Position numbers and translations under genes: made by a program. Below are positions 42,892 to 53,649 of a stretch of 64,000 nt of DNA, piece by piece. Location of the stretch: the NCBI RefSeq assembly GCF_000226095.1, contig NC_016473.1, positions 3,286,001 through 3,350,000 on the forward strand, read 5' to 3'. Origin of the DNA: Thermothelomyces thermophilus ATCC 42464 (taxonomy: Eukaryota; Ascomycota; Sordariomycetes; Sordariales; Chaetomiaceae). Every line of letters starts with the position of its first letter. The stretch's first letter is position 1. Under the pieces are notes generated by a model. The model was not told the DNA's origin and searched no databases. It saw nothing but the letters and a program-made list of their open reading frames with translations.

Positions 42892-43340
42892 ATGGCATCC
42901 GACGAGCCGCTGAATCCCATGGCCGAATCCGGAGTGACGATCCGGTCCGATAGTGAGCAGTACTCGCGCCACGAAGAGCAGTCGGTCTCGCCGCCCTCGT
43001 CCTCGTCCCCCGCCGTTATTCTCTACCAGCCACCCACGATATGGTCCATCATCCGCGGCGCCGCCATCAATCTCCTCCTTCCATTCATCAACGGCATGAT
43101 GCTGGGGTTCGGCGAGCTTTTTGCGCACGAGGCCGCGTTCAGGTTAGGGTGGAGCAACACGAGGGTGCGTCAAGCCTGCAACCGTCCCCAAGCACCAGCC
43201 TCAAAAAGACATCACGGCTAATATCCCTCTAGGTCTTCCCGGTCTCGAGGCGACAGGCACATTCCATCGGTCCTGGAATCGAAGCTGTGGAGAAACCAAG
43301 GCGGAGAAACGAACTTGATGACCTGACAACCTTAGAATGA
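42892..43340 (+). CDS. MIM1: Mitochondrial import protein Mim1/Tom13
   Basis: Exons 42892-43164 and 43233-43340 (intron donor GTGCGT, acceptor TAG, phase 0), 126 residues. The conserved core WSIIRGAAINLLLPFINGMM, LGFGELFAHEAAFRLGWSNT and RVFPVSRR is the MIM1/TOM13 signature: one transmembrane helix with Gly-based helix-packing positions, cytosolic N-terminus, short basic C-terminal flank. Mim1 inserts alpha-helical outer-membrane proteins and helps assemble the TOM complex. The N-terminal 45 residues are Ser/Glu-rich and variable, as usual. It shares its promoter region with SHP1. Confidence 0.93.
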
Positions 43341-43910
43341 AGGGCGGGCATGTTTGAGGAGTGTGCCATCACCACGACTGTGACGGATGCACCCGGCATC
43401 ACATACCCTTTAGTCCACAGCCATAAGAAGACAACCAGCGCTTCTTGTGGGTCCTATGGATGCACTGGACGGGACTCTCGCCGAGCGAGTACTCTCCGTA
43501 TTTGCAGATACTTGTAATCACACATAGCAATTTGCAGGTAGTGAAGGGTGGTAGGCGGCCGGTGTTTTGGGTTGCACTCCTTCTCTGTACAAGTACGGTA
43601 CATAACCCCGAGGGCCATAAAATACCTATTTACTATCGCTGCGGAATCGGATCTGCCAACTTTCACAACAGTTGCAATTGGACCCTAAGCTTCCCCAAAG
43701 TTCAAGGTTCAAGTGCAATGACTAGCGTACACTCGGAGTGCCCCACCATCATGCTTGGCGGGCTCGAGCCAGCCAAGTGCCAGCCGGGACGAGACCCACT
43801 CAAAACCTTCCAACGTGCCCGGTTGACCGGCGCCCAGGAACGCGGAAATTTTGGCCCGCGACGGGACCCTTTGCGACCGCGCACCTGCCAACACAGCAAC
43901 AGCAGACAAG
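43341..43910. other. OXA1 upstream region
   Basis: Between MIM1 and OXA1, same strand. No gene recognised. Confidence 0.5.
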
Positions 43911-45450
43911 ATGCTTTCCAGCAGGGGCCTTCTCCGTTCGAACTCGGCGCTGGGCCTTGCGAGGGCCGTGAGTCTCACTCCTCTTCCTGTTCCATTCTTT
44001 TCTTCAGCGATTTGTTTTCCAACAAATTGCACACTGACACAGCGGACTCAGGCGGCTCCCAAGACTTCGACCCGGCTTCTCTCCCGTCAATTCGGGACAG
44101 CGTTGCGCAATAACGGAACGACCCTGCATGCGCCAACAACGGCGAGGAGGATAGGCGGTCCGCTGCCTCTCGCTGCTGCTTCTCAACACCTTATCTATAC
44201 CCACCGACAAGCCCGCAATGCCTCCACCCAGTCGACAACAGCTGCCCCGACGACCACACCCGATGCTTCGAGCCTTTCCGACCTCACTGGAACGCCGGTC
44301 AACCTCACGGGGAGCGACCTACTCGACATTCCCGAGCAGATCGGCTTCCTCAAGACGCTCGGGCTGGAGTACGGCTGGGGCCCAACCTCGATAATGCAGA
44401 CAATCCTGGAGTCGGTCTACGTCTACACCGGTCTCCCCTGGTGGGCCTCCATCGCCGTGGTCGCCGTTGGCATCAGGCTGGCCCTGCTCAAGCCGGCCCT
44501 CGACGCGTCGGAGAACTCGATCAAGTACCAGGAGCTGCTCAAGGACCCGCGGTACCAGGCCGCCACCGAGGAGATGAAGCGGGTGCTGGTCACCGGCAAC
44601 CATCTCGCCGGCGCCGAGGCCAGGGCCAAGATCGCCTTGATGAACAAGGCGGCGGGCTACTCGCTGTGGAAGAACTTCGTTCCGATGATCCAGCTTCCGA
44701 TCGGTATTGGCATGTTCCGCCTCATCAAGGGCATGTCCGCGCTCCCGGTTCCCTCGTTCGAGACCGGGGGCATTCTCTGGTTCACCGACCTTACAGCTTC
44801 CGATCCGCTGTTTATTCTGCCCATCGCCACGGGCATCATCGTTGCCATGGGCATGAGGGTTTGTCAACTCTTAAGAAACACGTTTGGTACAGCAACCCAA
44901 GTATGAAAGCCCTTTACTAACCGTGCGAGATACGTAGATACCCCTGCCCTATATGGCCGCCCAGCAGCAGAAGATGATGAAGATCATGAGCCTCGTCGTC
45001 ATGCCCATCTCTACCGTGGTGGCCCTGTTCCTGCCGTCCGGCCTCACCTGGTACTTCTTCCTCTCGTCTCTCCTGCACACGATTCAAGCATACTTTATGC
45101 ACCAACCGTGGTTCCGGCGGCTAGTCGGCCTGCGGCCGCTGACCGCGCCGGGCCCTCCGTCGCGCCCCACTGCGGCCTGGCAAGCGCCGCGCGTCCTCGA
45201 CGCGAGGGCCCCGAGGATCGCCGCAGCGCAGCACGCTACCCCGCCGCCTGCTCCCGAGACCATGTTTGCGAGCCTCAAGTCTACGCTCGCAGACGCCAAG
45301 GAGAAGCTCAACGAGCGCGCAAACAAGGACTCGGCCGAGCGTTCCCTCAGGGCGGCGCGGGAGTACGAGGAGAGGCGGGCCCTCGAGGAGAAGGAGAAGA
45401 TCGTCGCGCGCATCCTGCAGAAGCGCAGCGGCAAGGGAGAGCGGCACTGA
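43911..45450 (+). CDS. OXA1: Mitochondrial inner-membrane insertase Oxa1
   Basis: Exons 43911-43967, 44043-44858 and 44938-45450, 461 residues. The Arg/Ser-rich N-terminus (MLSSRGLLRSNSALGLAR) and following basic region form a mitochondrial presequence. The YidC/Oxa1 core follows: GLPWWASIAVVAVGIRLALL (TM1), the RAKIALMNKAAGYSLWKNFVPMI segment with TM2, GILWFTDLTASDPLFILPI (TM3-4), and MPISTVVALFLPSGLTWYFF (TM5). The C-terminal matrix tail is basic and helical (SLRAAREYEERRALEEKEKI), as needed for ribosome binding. Oxa1 inserts mitochondrially encoded proteins such as Cox1-3 into the inner membrane. Intron 1 lies within the presequence. An in-frame ATG at 43851 would add 20 residues that do not look like a presequence. 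Confidence 0.95.
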
Positions 45451-46225
45451 GTAGTGTTAAAAGCGAAAAGGCCTAATCTGTGCTACTACATTGATTGCAT
45501 CTGGGGGAGTCACGGCGTCACGGGGCGGCATCCGTTTCTGGCCGAGCCTGCAGCAGGGATACGGCTCCCACCACCCATCTGTACTGTAGTCTGTATATTA
45601 TGCGAACACCAAACCGGCGGGTTTCTCGTCCCCACGCTAGGAGGGTTGTGTATTCCTTTTCCCATCATCCTCTTTCCCATCTCTCTTAAACCCCCGGCGA
45701 GAAACCGAACCCCGCATCCGGACGCAAGGCGCATTGGCTGATTAGTAAATGATGACATGGGGTGGCTTTGTGAGACGATTCTAGTGCGCGAGTGATAGGA
45801 GGGGAGATGGGGCGGTTTTCCGAGCACGCCATTTCGATTACGGTACTAGGTAGCGAGCTGCGTCTCCAGATCAAAGTAACAAACCTCCTTAGTCAACTTC
45901 CAGAATCGAAACGACATGGGATTGGACGGCTTCAAGGGAGAGGTGGCGACGACGGCGGGTTTTTGATCCGGATATATAAACCTGGCTGCTGAATGCCTCA
46001 GCTTTACTTTCCTTATCAACCAGTCTCTCCCATCCTTCGTCTTCGTCCGACTTGTCTATTATTACCATCACCGTGACAAGTATATCCATCCTTCACTACC
46101 AGCATCAGCTCAGCCTACAAGTATCTGCGCCTTCATAGCCGCCGTACTGTGCTGTCCTATAATTAATACGTACACCACGCCAACGAGATCCCTCCGCTCC
46201 CCCCCCCCTTTTTTTTTTTAAAGAA
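45451..46225. promoter_or_regulatory. Promoter and leader of the carbonic anhydrase gene
   Basis: A good TATA box (TATATAAA) lies at 45972-45979, about 250 nt before the ATG at 46226. It is followed by a pyrimidine-rich stretch with CTTT and CTCC words at 46005-46100, typical of fungal transcription-start regions, and a C8T10-type run just before the ATG. No other gene in the interval. Confidence 0.6.
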
Positions 46226-47069
46226 ATGAGCGCCATCCAGCAGAACGTCGAGGCCGCCTCGGCCAGCTACTCGGCCTCCTTCGACAAGGGCCACCTCGCC
46301 CTGCCGCCGGCCAAGAAGTACCTCGTCCTCACCTGCATGGACGCTCGCATCGATCCCGCCCGGGCCTTTGGCATTGAGCTGGGCGACGCCCACGTCATCC
46401 GCAATGTAAGATGATGTCCCCTCCCTTCAATTCTTCTCTCGGTTATATATTGTTGTCCTACCGGTCTCCCGGTGGTTATTAATTACGCGCGCCCGCCCGC
46501 CCGCGCCAGTTGCGAGCACAGGGCAAGGCCTGGAGCATGTGCATAATTATCTACGCTGACGGGAAAGGGTTTGTGACTGACAATTTAACAGGCGGGTGCG
46601 TCAGCGGTCGAGGGGCTCCGGTCCATTGTCATCAGCGAGCAGCTGCTGGGCACCAATGAGATTGTGCTCGTCAAGCACACCGGGTGCGGCATGCTGACGT
46701 TCAAGAACGAGGATGCCTATGGCATCGTGGAGAAGAACCTCGGGTGAGTTTTCCTTTTCTTTTTTGTATAATTACTTTTCTGTTCTGCTATAATCTCAGG
46801 GCTCTGCCGCCCCGAGCGCCCTGTGGAAACTCGTGCCACACTTCTGAGTTTCGGTAAGAAACCCTTGGGCTAACGATGGGAATTTCAGACAAGCGGCGGT
46901 TGAGGAGCTCAGGGAAAGGAAGATCGATTTCTTGCCTTTCCCCGAGCTCGAGCAGGCAGTCAAGAACGATGTTGAGTTTCTGAAGGCGTCCAAGCTGGTG
47001 CCGGAGTCGGTGACCATCAGCGGGTGGATTTACGAGGTCGAGACTGGGAAGACGAGGCGTGTGGTCTAA
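46226..47069 (+). CDS. Small beta-type carbonic anhydrase
   Basis: Exons 46226-46405, 46592-46743 and 46889-47069, 170 residues. Zinc-site residues of beta carbonic anhydrases are all visible: C37 and the D39/R41 dyad in LTCMDARIDPA, and H89 and C92 in VKHTGCGML. The short length and the GSxAVEGLRSIVISEQ-like segment (here AGASAVEGLRSIVIS) put it in the minimal plant/bacterial-like class without an N-terminal extension, so it is probably cytosolic. It interconverts CO2 and bicarbonate. Filamentous ascomycetes usually carry one such short beta-CA beside longer ones. Splice phases agree throughout. A TATA box upstream suggests inducible or strong expression. Confidence 0.92.
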
Positions 47070-48803
47070 GTTGGATTGCAGTGGCTTATTTGAGTTTCGG
47101 CGGGGAGTTTTGGTTGGGGGGAAGATTTGTCTTTTTGAAACGCTGGCTTCCGCGCCAGGTCTTGTGCCATAGTACATTCATTAGAGGAGTAGGAATGTAC
47201 ATACATACTACCACGTCATTAAGCAAACCGCTCCAATGCCGGCGCAAACACACAGGTTACAGATTAATGAGCTCGGCCTAGAAGATTTTCAAGTCAATTC
47301 AAAATGCAATGCGATCGATGAGGCACCCAATACGCATCGGATTCTGGTATGTAGAACGGTTTCCTGGGTATTCCAGTTGTTTCGAGAGTCATGCCAAGAG
47401 CTGCCTGTAGTGCAGCCACCTACTGGAAGTCCAAAACGGTCCAACTACGGAGTACATACTACTTACTAGGTCCCCTCGAAAGTCTAGGTATCTTACAACA
47501 ATCACAAACTCCCTACCATAAAAAAGGGCTTATCAACACAATTCCACGTGATATATATCTACACATCATTACCTGTCACTCGAATGGCTCACTGATAGTT
47601 TCTTCTTCTGATTTCCGTCCTCTCTGTCGTGGTTTTCTTGAGTCGGGGATTATTACCGCTGATACCATGACATAATCCGAGATTTTCCGACAGATCGAAG
47701 AGTCGATTACAATCGCGGCAGTCTCCGTGTTGTTGTTGCCGTCTGTTGCAAGTGCAGCGCAGAAACAGGATTTCTGTAAAAATGACTCTGCTGGATTAGG
47801 GAATGTCCCGATTGCTTTGTTCTAATTAATTAATCACCCTCAGACTGCATAAGGGGAGTTTGCGCCATCAACAAGCGGCGAGTAATTATTTTGTACTCAT
47901 CCAGCTCACCCATGGCCCGCCGGAGCCATGAGGGTGAGGGCACAATCTTCCCTTCAAAAAATTATGACTACATTATAGTTCAGAAGGTGTTGTGGCTGCG
48001 GCGGAGGTTTAGGTTCGTGGAAATGTCGCAGCATAATTCGGGCATCTTATTATAATAATATTCAGAGTGCAACACCCGCGCGGTGGCTTCGAGCTTGATT
48101 GAAAGAACATGGCCCGGCAGTAAAACAAAATCAAAACTCAAGGGTGCAGAAACTGCAAGCAAAACTTAGTCAAACAATCAAAAGCTTCAGGTACCCTAAA
48201 ATGTAACTAAAGTCTTTTCCGAAGTCGCGGCGGCCGTGGCTGGAGTGAGGTAATTGTTGTTTTTTAGGGGGCTTGATCTCCTGGTGGGACCAGGGAGGCT
48301 GGGTGATCAAAATCGCATTCCATCAGTTGTGATGGCGTCCATAACGTCTTCCGGGCCCAGGCGTAGACCGGAACCGTGGGCGATGACGGTTTTTGTTCGG
48401 GTCGACCAAGAGGTTAAGAGTAATTAGGTCAGATCGCACCACCATCGTGCGATTCTACCCGAGGCGCCGCGATGGTCACTCGATTCTTGGCCTTCAATCA
48501 CCCAACAACTGAGATCAACCAACAAAGTGCTGTCTTGGCGAAATCCAACTTCCAGGGTCCAGCGATTGAAGCTCGTAGCATACCGTTCCTACTTAAAGAG
48601 CCGAATCGTCCAGTTTGGCGTGTCGAACTGCTTCACGAACTGTCAGACAACTCAGAACTCAAATATTATTAATTAAACGCTCTCTTTCGTCTGCACCACT
48701 GCAGGTCGACGCAACTGAGCAAGACCTACTATTATTCTTCCGCTCAGAATCCATCCGAGGCAGAAATACCTACCTTAATCCTAGTGTCTAAACCGCAAAG
48801 ACC
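47070..48803. other. Intergenic, no gene seen
   Basis: 1.7 kb with low GC and no coding bias. AT-rich patches are frequent at 47400-47960. The segment 48472-48672 has a 66-codon open frame without bias or motif. No RNA gene recognised. Confidence 0.5.
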
Positions 48804-49141
48804 ATGTCAGCTCGGCGTCCTTTCTCTCCAACAATGCGGCTGGCTGCCGCAGTGCAGAAGAACAACCCAGGTGTCTCAGTGGCGAAGTGAGTGCCATTCC
48901 ATTCCGGACCTCGGCCCTTTTTCCATAGTCAAAAAAATAAGGGATCTGACCAGCACCGCAGAGGAACACCTCCCGGTATCGTTCCGAAGTTGATCCTCGT
49001 TGGCGCAGTGGGTGAGTGCCCCACATGTCTTGCTGTGATTACCTATCCAAACCCCGAGTCTACTCTCTGTACCGTTCTCCGGTCCCGGGGAAGATCTCTG
49101 TCCAGATTCAGGAGGAGAAAAATACAAGAACAGAAGACTGA
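48804..49141 (+). CDS. Small spliced single-pass protein, unknown
   Basis: Three short exons, 48804-48886, 48962-49011 and 49059-49141, with donors GTGAGT and GTGAGT and acceptors GCAG and CGAG. Phases 2 and 1 agree, and they encode 71 residues. The protein starts MSARRPFSPTMRLAAAVQKN (basic, Ser/Ala-rich, mitochondrial-like). It continues NPGVSVAKGTPPGIVPK, LILVGAVGVYSLYR (one hydrophobic segment) and SPVPGKISVQIQEEKNTRTED. The composition resembles small inner-membrane proteins of mitochondria, but I do not recognise the family. Support: three consecutive in-phase splices, a single stop at the end, and sensible residue chemistry. Intron 2 is short (47 nt) and lacks a clear CTAAC, which is the weak point. 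Confidence 0.6.
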
Positions 49142-50350
49142 CCCAAGCTGCAAAACAGCGACGGGCATTGCCGCTTTTGTCCGAACCCAGCTCCGGAAGG
49201 AATCGGATGCAATCAACCGCTCCTTCTCACAACAAAATACACCAGAGACGATGGCGAGGAGGAATCGCAACTTCCATGTCGACACCGAGGGAGATCCGAA
49301 GAAGACCTTGTTCAATATTCTGAATTGGTGAAAGCTTCCTGTTTTGAATTTTATGATATCCCGTCTTGGTAGTTTAACACCAGAGGTGGCGGTTGGTGGC
49401 GTTGGCGGAATCTTGGGGTAATTAATTATTCATCTGGAGGTTGTTTGGCATAATTAATTGCCTGTTGTCGCGCGATCAACGCGAGCCATCCATATCCATT
49501 GAACGGAAAGAAACCGAGGAATTCTCGGGAAGGCGTTGTGACCGGCACAGACAGATCCTGAATTACGGCCTATTAATTGGTACCCGCTCCCCTTCCCCTC
49601 CCCTTACACTAGTTGTAATTAGTCAACAGGGTAGGAATGTGACCGACCTCCCGGATTCTTGTCACCGTCCTGCAGCCAAGGATTGCTATCGCGATATACT
49701 CCAGCATGCTGGACAGTACGCTATGGAGAGACGTGGCCTCCCATGAGTCCCGTGACCCGACAGTGGGCGTGTTGTAGTAGATGCCCATCGCGATGCAATT
49801 CCTGTTGAAAAGATTTCGGCATTTGAGGAGTTCTGAAATACTGAGGTTTAACGATTACGAGTCAGAAGTTTTGTTGCGAGTCTGGCAGGAGACCATAGAA
49901 CACGAAACTCGGTCCAAGGTTAGGACCAAATGTACTGTATCTTCCTGTTCAGGCAAAGTTACTTAATTACCCTATGATAAGGGGCTACCATGGTGGTCTA
50001 AAAGAGCAACCTCTCCCGCTCTTTTAGGTAATTAATAATTACTTAAGAGCAACCGCGACGCCCGCAACCCGAACGCGGCAGCAACGACAGAGCTGACAGC
50101 CGCTAATGATGTTATGCTTCTAGAGCAGACGCGACTTCTTCGATCCTTTGTTCTCCAAATATTCGACTTGCTATAGTAATTACGTCCCGACTCCGAAAGT
50201 CCCGTCCGTACCCTCGTCCGCCGCTGCGGATCACAGCTGTCTGCAAATCTAGTAATTACCTCGACAAAGCGTTGTGACCCCAGCCTCATGTGTTATTCTT
50301 TGTGATATCGTCTAATTGATTACGTCTGACCTACATTAACCACACTGTCG
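49142..50350. other. Intergenic, no gene seen
   Basis: Upstream region of the decayed ankyrin gene. AT-rich with several TAATTAATTA words (49420-49450, 50030-50045). No gene recognised. Confidence 0.5.
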
Positions 50351-52106
50351 ATGGCTTCGTTCACCACCCTACCCCCAGAACTTCTGCGAAAAATCGGTCA
50401 CCACATATCCGGGTTTGGCCATGACCGCATGGTTACCACACTTGCTGCTTTGGCCCGCACCTGCCGGGTACACCACTGGGTTTTCAACGATAAGCTCTAC
50501 GACGCCGACGCCGTGCACCCCAAGGGATCGCTAGCCGTGTTGTGGGGTGCAGCGGTCGGTCGGATCAGGAGCATGGAGCTGGCTCTCGCTCACGGGGCCA
50601 ACATCAACTGGAGAGGGTACGTTGGAAACCTGCCCGACCAGCGGCAGGTTCCTGACGCTTATCCCGTATTAATCACGGCGCGCGACGTACGGGGTTCGAC
50701 GAGGGACAGGCCGCGCCCGCAGGCCGGAGCACTGCATCTTGCAATCAAGATGGGCAACGATGAGGCCGTCGAGTGGCTTCTGGCCCACGGGGCGAGCGTC
50801 CAGCTGTGGTCCAAGTTCATCTGTGACTGCTACGGCGATCGGTATCGGGCCCTGAGGTTTGAGACGTGGCCGGTCGGGTACTGCTGCAATCCGAAGTGGT
50901 ACGCGCTCCACCTCGCCATCTGCTTTGGCCGCCTCTCGGCTGTCCGCCTGCTCGTCGAGGCGGGTGCGTCTCTCGAGATACTCGTCCACGGCGGCAAGTC
51001 CGCCTACCACGGCCCGGCTCCCACGACCTACAGCACTGCAAAACGCCGCATACGCCGGGAACTGGCGGATCTTTGACTACATCCTGGATCAGCCGAGCGC
51101 CGGGCCTCGTTCGGAAGCGTCCACCAAGAAAGATGCTACGCTCTACGATCCGCTTTTCCAGGGTTTCGGGATCGGCCCAAGGGGGTATCGCGTCTACATC
51201 ATGCAGAGGCTCGTCAAACATGGGCTCCGGCTCGGCGACGACGCAACGACGGCGTCATCCATATTCTACCGCGCGTGCTTCCGTGGCATAATATACGCGG
51301 CAGCTCTGGACCTGCTCGGCACCGGAGCATGTCCGCAGCTCTCTCGCGACTCGCTACAGGTGCTGCTATTCCTTACGTCGCAGGCCCCCGTCGTCGTCAC
51401 AGTTGGAAGGATGGAGGGCGTGCCGCGCGATAGGTACTACGAAGGGAGGCCCGATCTCCGGCAGCGCGATCGGCTCTAGCTCGTCACGCGCCTGGTCCGG
51501 CATTTGGAACCCCCCGGCCGATTGGCCTAACCCGTCCCCGAGGGGGGCGTCACCCCTGTGATGTATGCCGCTGTCTCCGTCGTGCCCCTCGACATAGTGC
51601 CGGCCAACGCGGCCGTGGAGGTGGTAAGGCTGATGTGCATGTTCGGAGCCGACCTACACAGGGTCAACTCGGAGGGGATGAACACGCTCCATTTCCTGAT
51701 CAAAAGATGCATTTCCGGCGCACAGGGTGACCCCGCCTCCGACGGGTGGGTATGGTCGGAGCCTCGAGAGGTTTCTCTGCAGGTTGTGGGTTACCTACTG
51801 GGGGAGGGCCACTTGTCCGTTGACGCAAAGGACAACCAAGGGAAGACTGCATTCGACTATATTCACGAGTCACTTACGGTTATGGATCAGAGGGTCCAGA
51901 ATCTTATTGAACAACTAATACCGAGCACCTCATGGCCGAGGCCACCGGAGCCCGCGATACTCCGCGGCTGGCGGATACTAGGTATGAAACTTGCCGAGAC
52001 GATGCTGTTGAATGCCCAACTTCCCCTTCCCCAGGAACTGTTTGACCTGGAGATGGGCCGAGTTGATATCCTGAGGCGACGATTTCAGCATCTGCCCGAC
52101 ATATAG
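50351..52106 (+). pseudogene. Decayed F-box/ankyrin-repeat gene
   Basis: MASFTTLPPELLRKIGHHI opens an F-box-like segment. Ankyrin-type repeats follow: GAALGRIRSMELALAHGANI-like, ALHLAIKMGNDEAVEWLLAHGA and ALHLAICFGRLSAVRLLVEAGA. The frame shifts by one base near 51026-51032, where PTTY is followed in the next frame by TALQNAAYAGNWRIFDYIL. That frame then meets TAG at 51477-51479 and TAA at 51528-51530. It continues in the same frame with VEVVRLMCMFGADLHRVN and DNQGKTAFDYIHESL to the stop at 52106. An intron spanning the two stops is conceivable but I find no good donor. F-box-plus-ankyrin proteins are a common multi-copy family in this fungal group. Called a relic with fair confidence. Confidence 0.72.
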
Positions 52107-52442
52107 CCTGAAGCAGCAGGTGACTATTCTTGGTTGTCGGTTTCGCGGATGATCGTGAGAGCTTAATCCCGCCCGAGACAGAAAAGAGAATGGGTTCAGG
52201 GGCTAGAAGGGTCTCGCTTGTGTAATTATGAACAAACCATACGGGACCATGAAATACGAATCCAATGATTTCTTGATAGTTGCTACAGCGCAACCAATTG
52301 TTCCCCCCATCGTTTGACTTGGTCACCGTTTCTCGACACATCCTGAATCAGGTCCCTGCTTGCAATTTACTATCAAAGGTGTACAATCCATAACATAAAA
52401 AAACTCTAGCAATTTGAGGTTCAGCCCTGAGACGTAGAGTAA
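52107..52442. other. Spacer
   Basis: 336 nt between the ankyrin relic and a weak minus-strand reading frame. Nothing recognised. Confidence 0.45.
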
Positions 52443-52763
52443 TTAGCTCCCCGGTTGCCGGACGCTCAGCACGGAACCATCAGTGCCCTCCGCTTTGTAG
52501 TCCCATTGAGGGCAGCACAAGTCGCCTACGCGCGCCGGCCTGAACCCCGAATCGATGCGATCGCCCTCCGCAGGCGGAACTACAGGCAGTGATGATAGTG
52601 AACCGGCAAGCGACGACCTGGAAACATCAGATCTGGACCCAGAGCAGTCCGTCGGCTCCCAGGAGTTGTAGCAGTTCCGGGAGGTGTGAGAGTGGTGTAG
52701 CTGTGGTTGTCTCAAGGACATATTACCTAAAATGTTGCGCGCCGTCTTGTCCGGGGTCATCAC
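52443..52763 (-). CDS. Possible small hypothetical protein, weakly supported
   Basis: An open frame of 106 codons begins MMTPDKTARNIL and ends VLSVRQPGS. It has moderate coding-like third positions and two Cys pairs (NCYNSWEPTDC and DLCCPQWDY). An upstream minus-strand exon may exist, since a reading frame with similar composition lies at 53007-52770, but I could not find a convincing splice between them. No family recognised. It could equally be chance. Confidence 0.3.
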   Translation of the reverse strand: MMTPDKTARNILGNMSLRQPQLHHSHTSRNCYNSWEPTDCSGSRSDVSRSSLAGSLSSLPVVPPAEGDRIDSGFRPARVGDLCCPQWDYKAEGTDGSVLSVRQPGS

Positions 52764-53649
52764 GAAGTAGTGTATGTGAACCTGCTGGGTGAAGAGAGCT
52801 TTGGTGGCGGTGAGGAGAAAGGTTCAATTGAGACTCCTGAGCAGAGGCACTCTGCGCAGAGTTGCTGTCTGTGCTGCTGTTACATACCACTCCCTGAAAA
52901 CGGTTCCTTGCCGCCAAATCTGCTATGTTCTCTTCTTCCACCGATTTCGTCAGATAGCGACATGGGATAATTAGCCGCGCAGGAACCAAGGAGTACCGGT
53001 TTTCCACGCAAGGACCTCGACAACGACATAGGCTCTTATATTTGTTGCCTGATGATGACTGCTCAATAAATATTTAAAGAGAGGAGACGAAGGCGAGCTG
53101 ATCACGAAGGAGCAGCAAAGCAGATACCGAACGTTGAGGCGGAATTCTTAACATGTAAATAATTATACTCCAAGATTAACATGATACGGCTGGAAAGGTC
53201 CGACTAAGCCCGGACAGCCAAGCTAGAGAACTCGCGCAAATGATTTCCAAGTGAAAATTGCCTCGCCATTTTCAGTGGACAACCATCTTCAACGCGACAG
53301 CCGAAGGGTAGGTCCCTCCAAGGTTTGCAATCAGAGGCCAGACGCCCGAGCAAGGCGCGGTAGTGAGATATCGACTGGATGCAAACTCAATATGACAATT
53401 TTGAGGATCGCCAAGCCAAAAATGTCATGATAGAGATACTTCATTTCATGATACAAAGAGCGGATACTAAAAACTACTGAGCGATCACGAATTGCAAAAG
53501 TGAGCTGAGGGCAGAGACGAAAGGAGTGGGGCGGAGAATATAGCGAAATGGAGCTGAACGATAGAAAGCGGGAAATTCGACGTAAAAGCGAACAATATCC
53601 TGGCTCGTGACACCTGTCGCCAGCGCACCCCTTATTCCTGGGGCAAAAA
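52764..53649. other. Spacer downstream of SPE2
   Basis: No supported gene apart from a possible upstream part of the weak frame described before. Low coding bias, AT-rich at 53030-53190. Confidence 0.45.
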
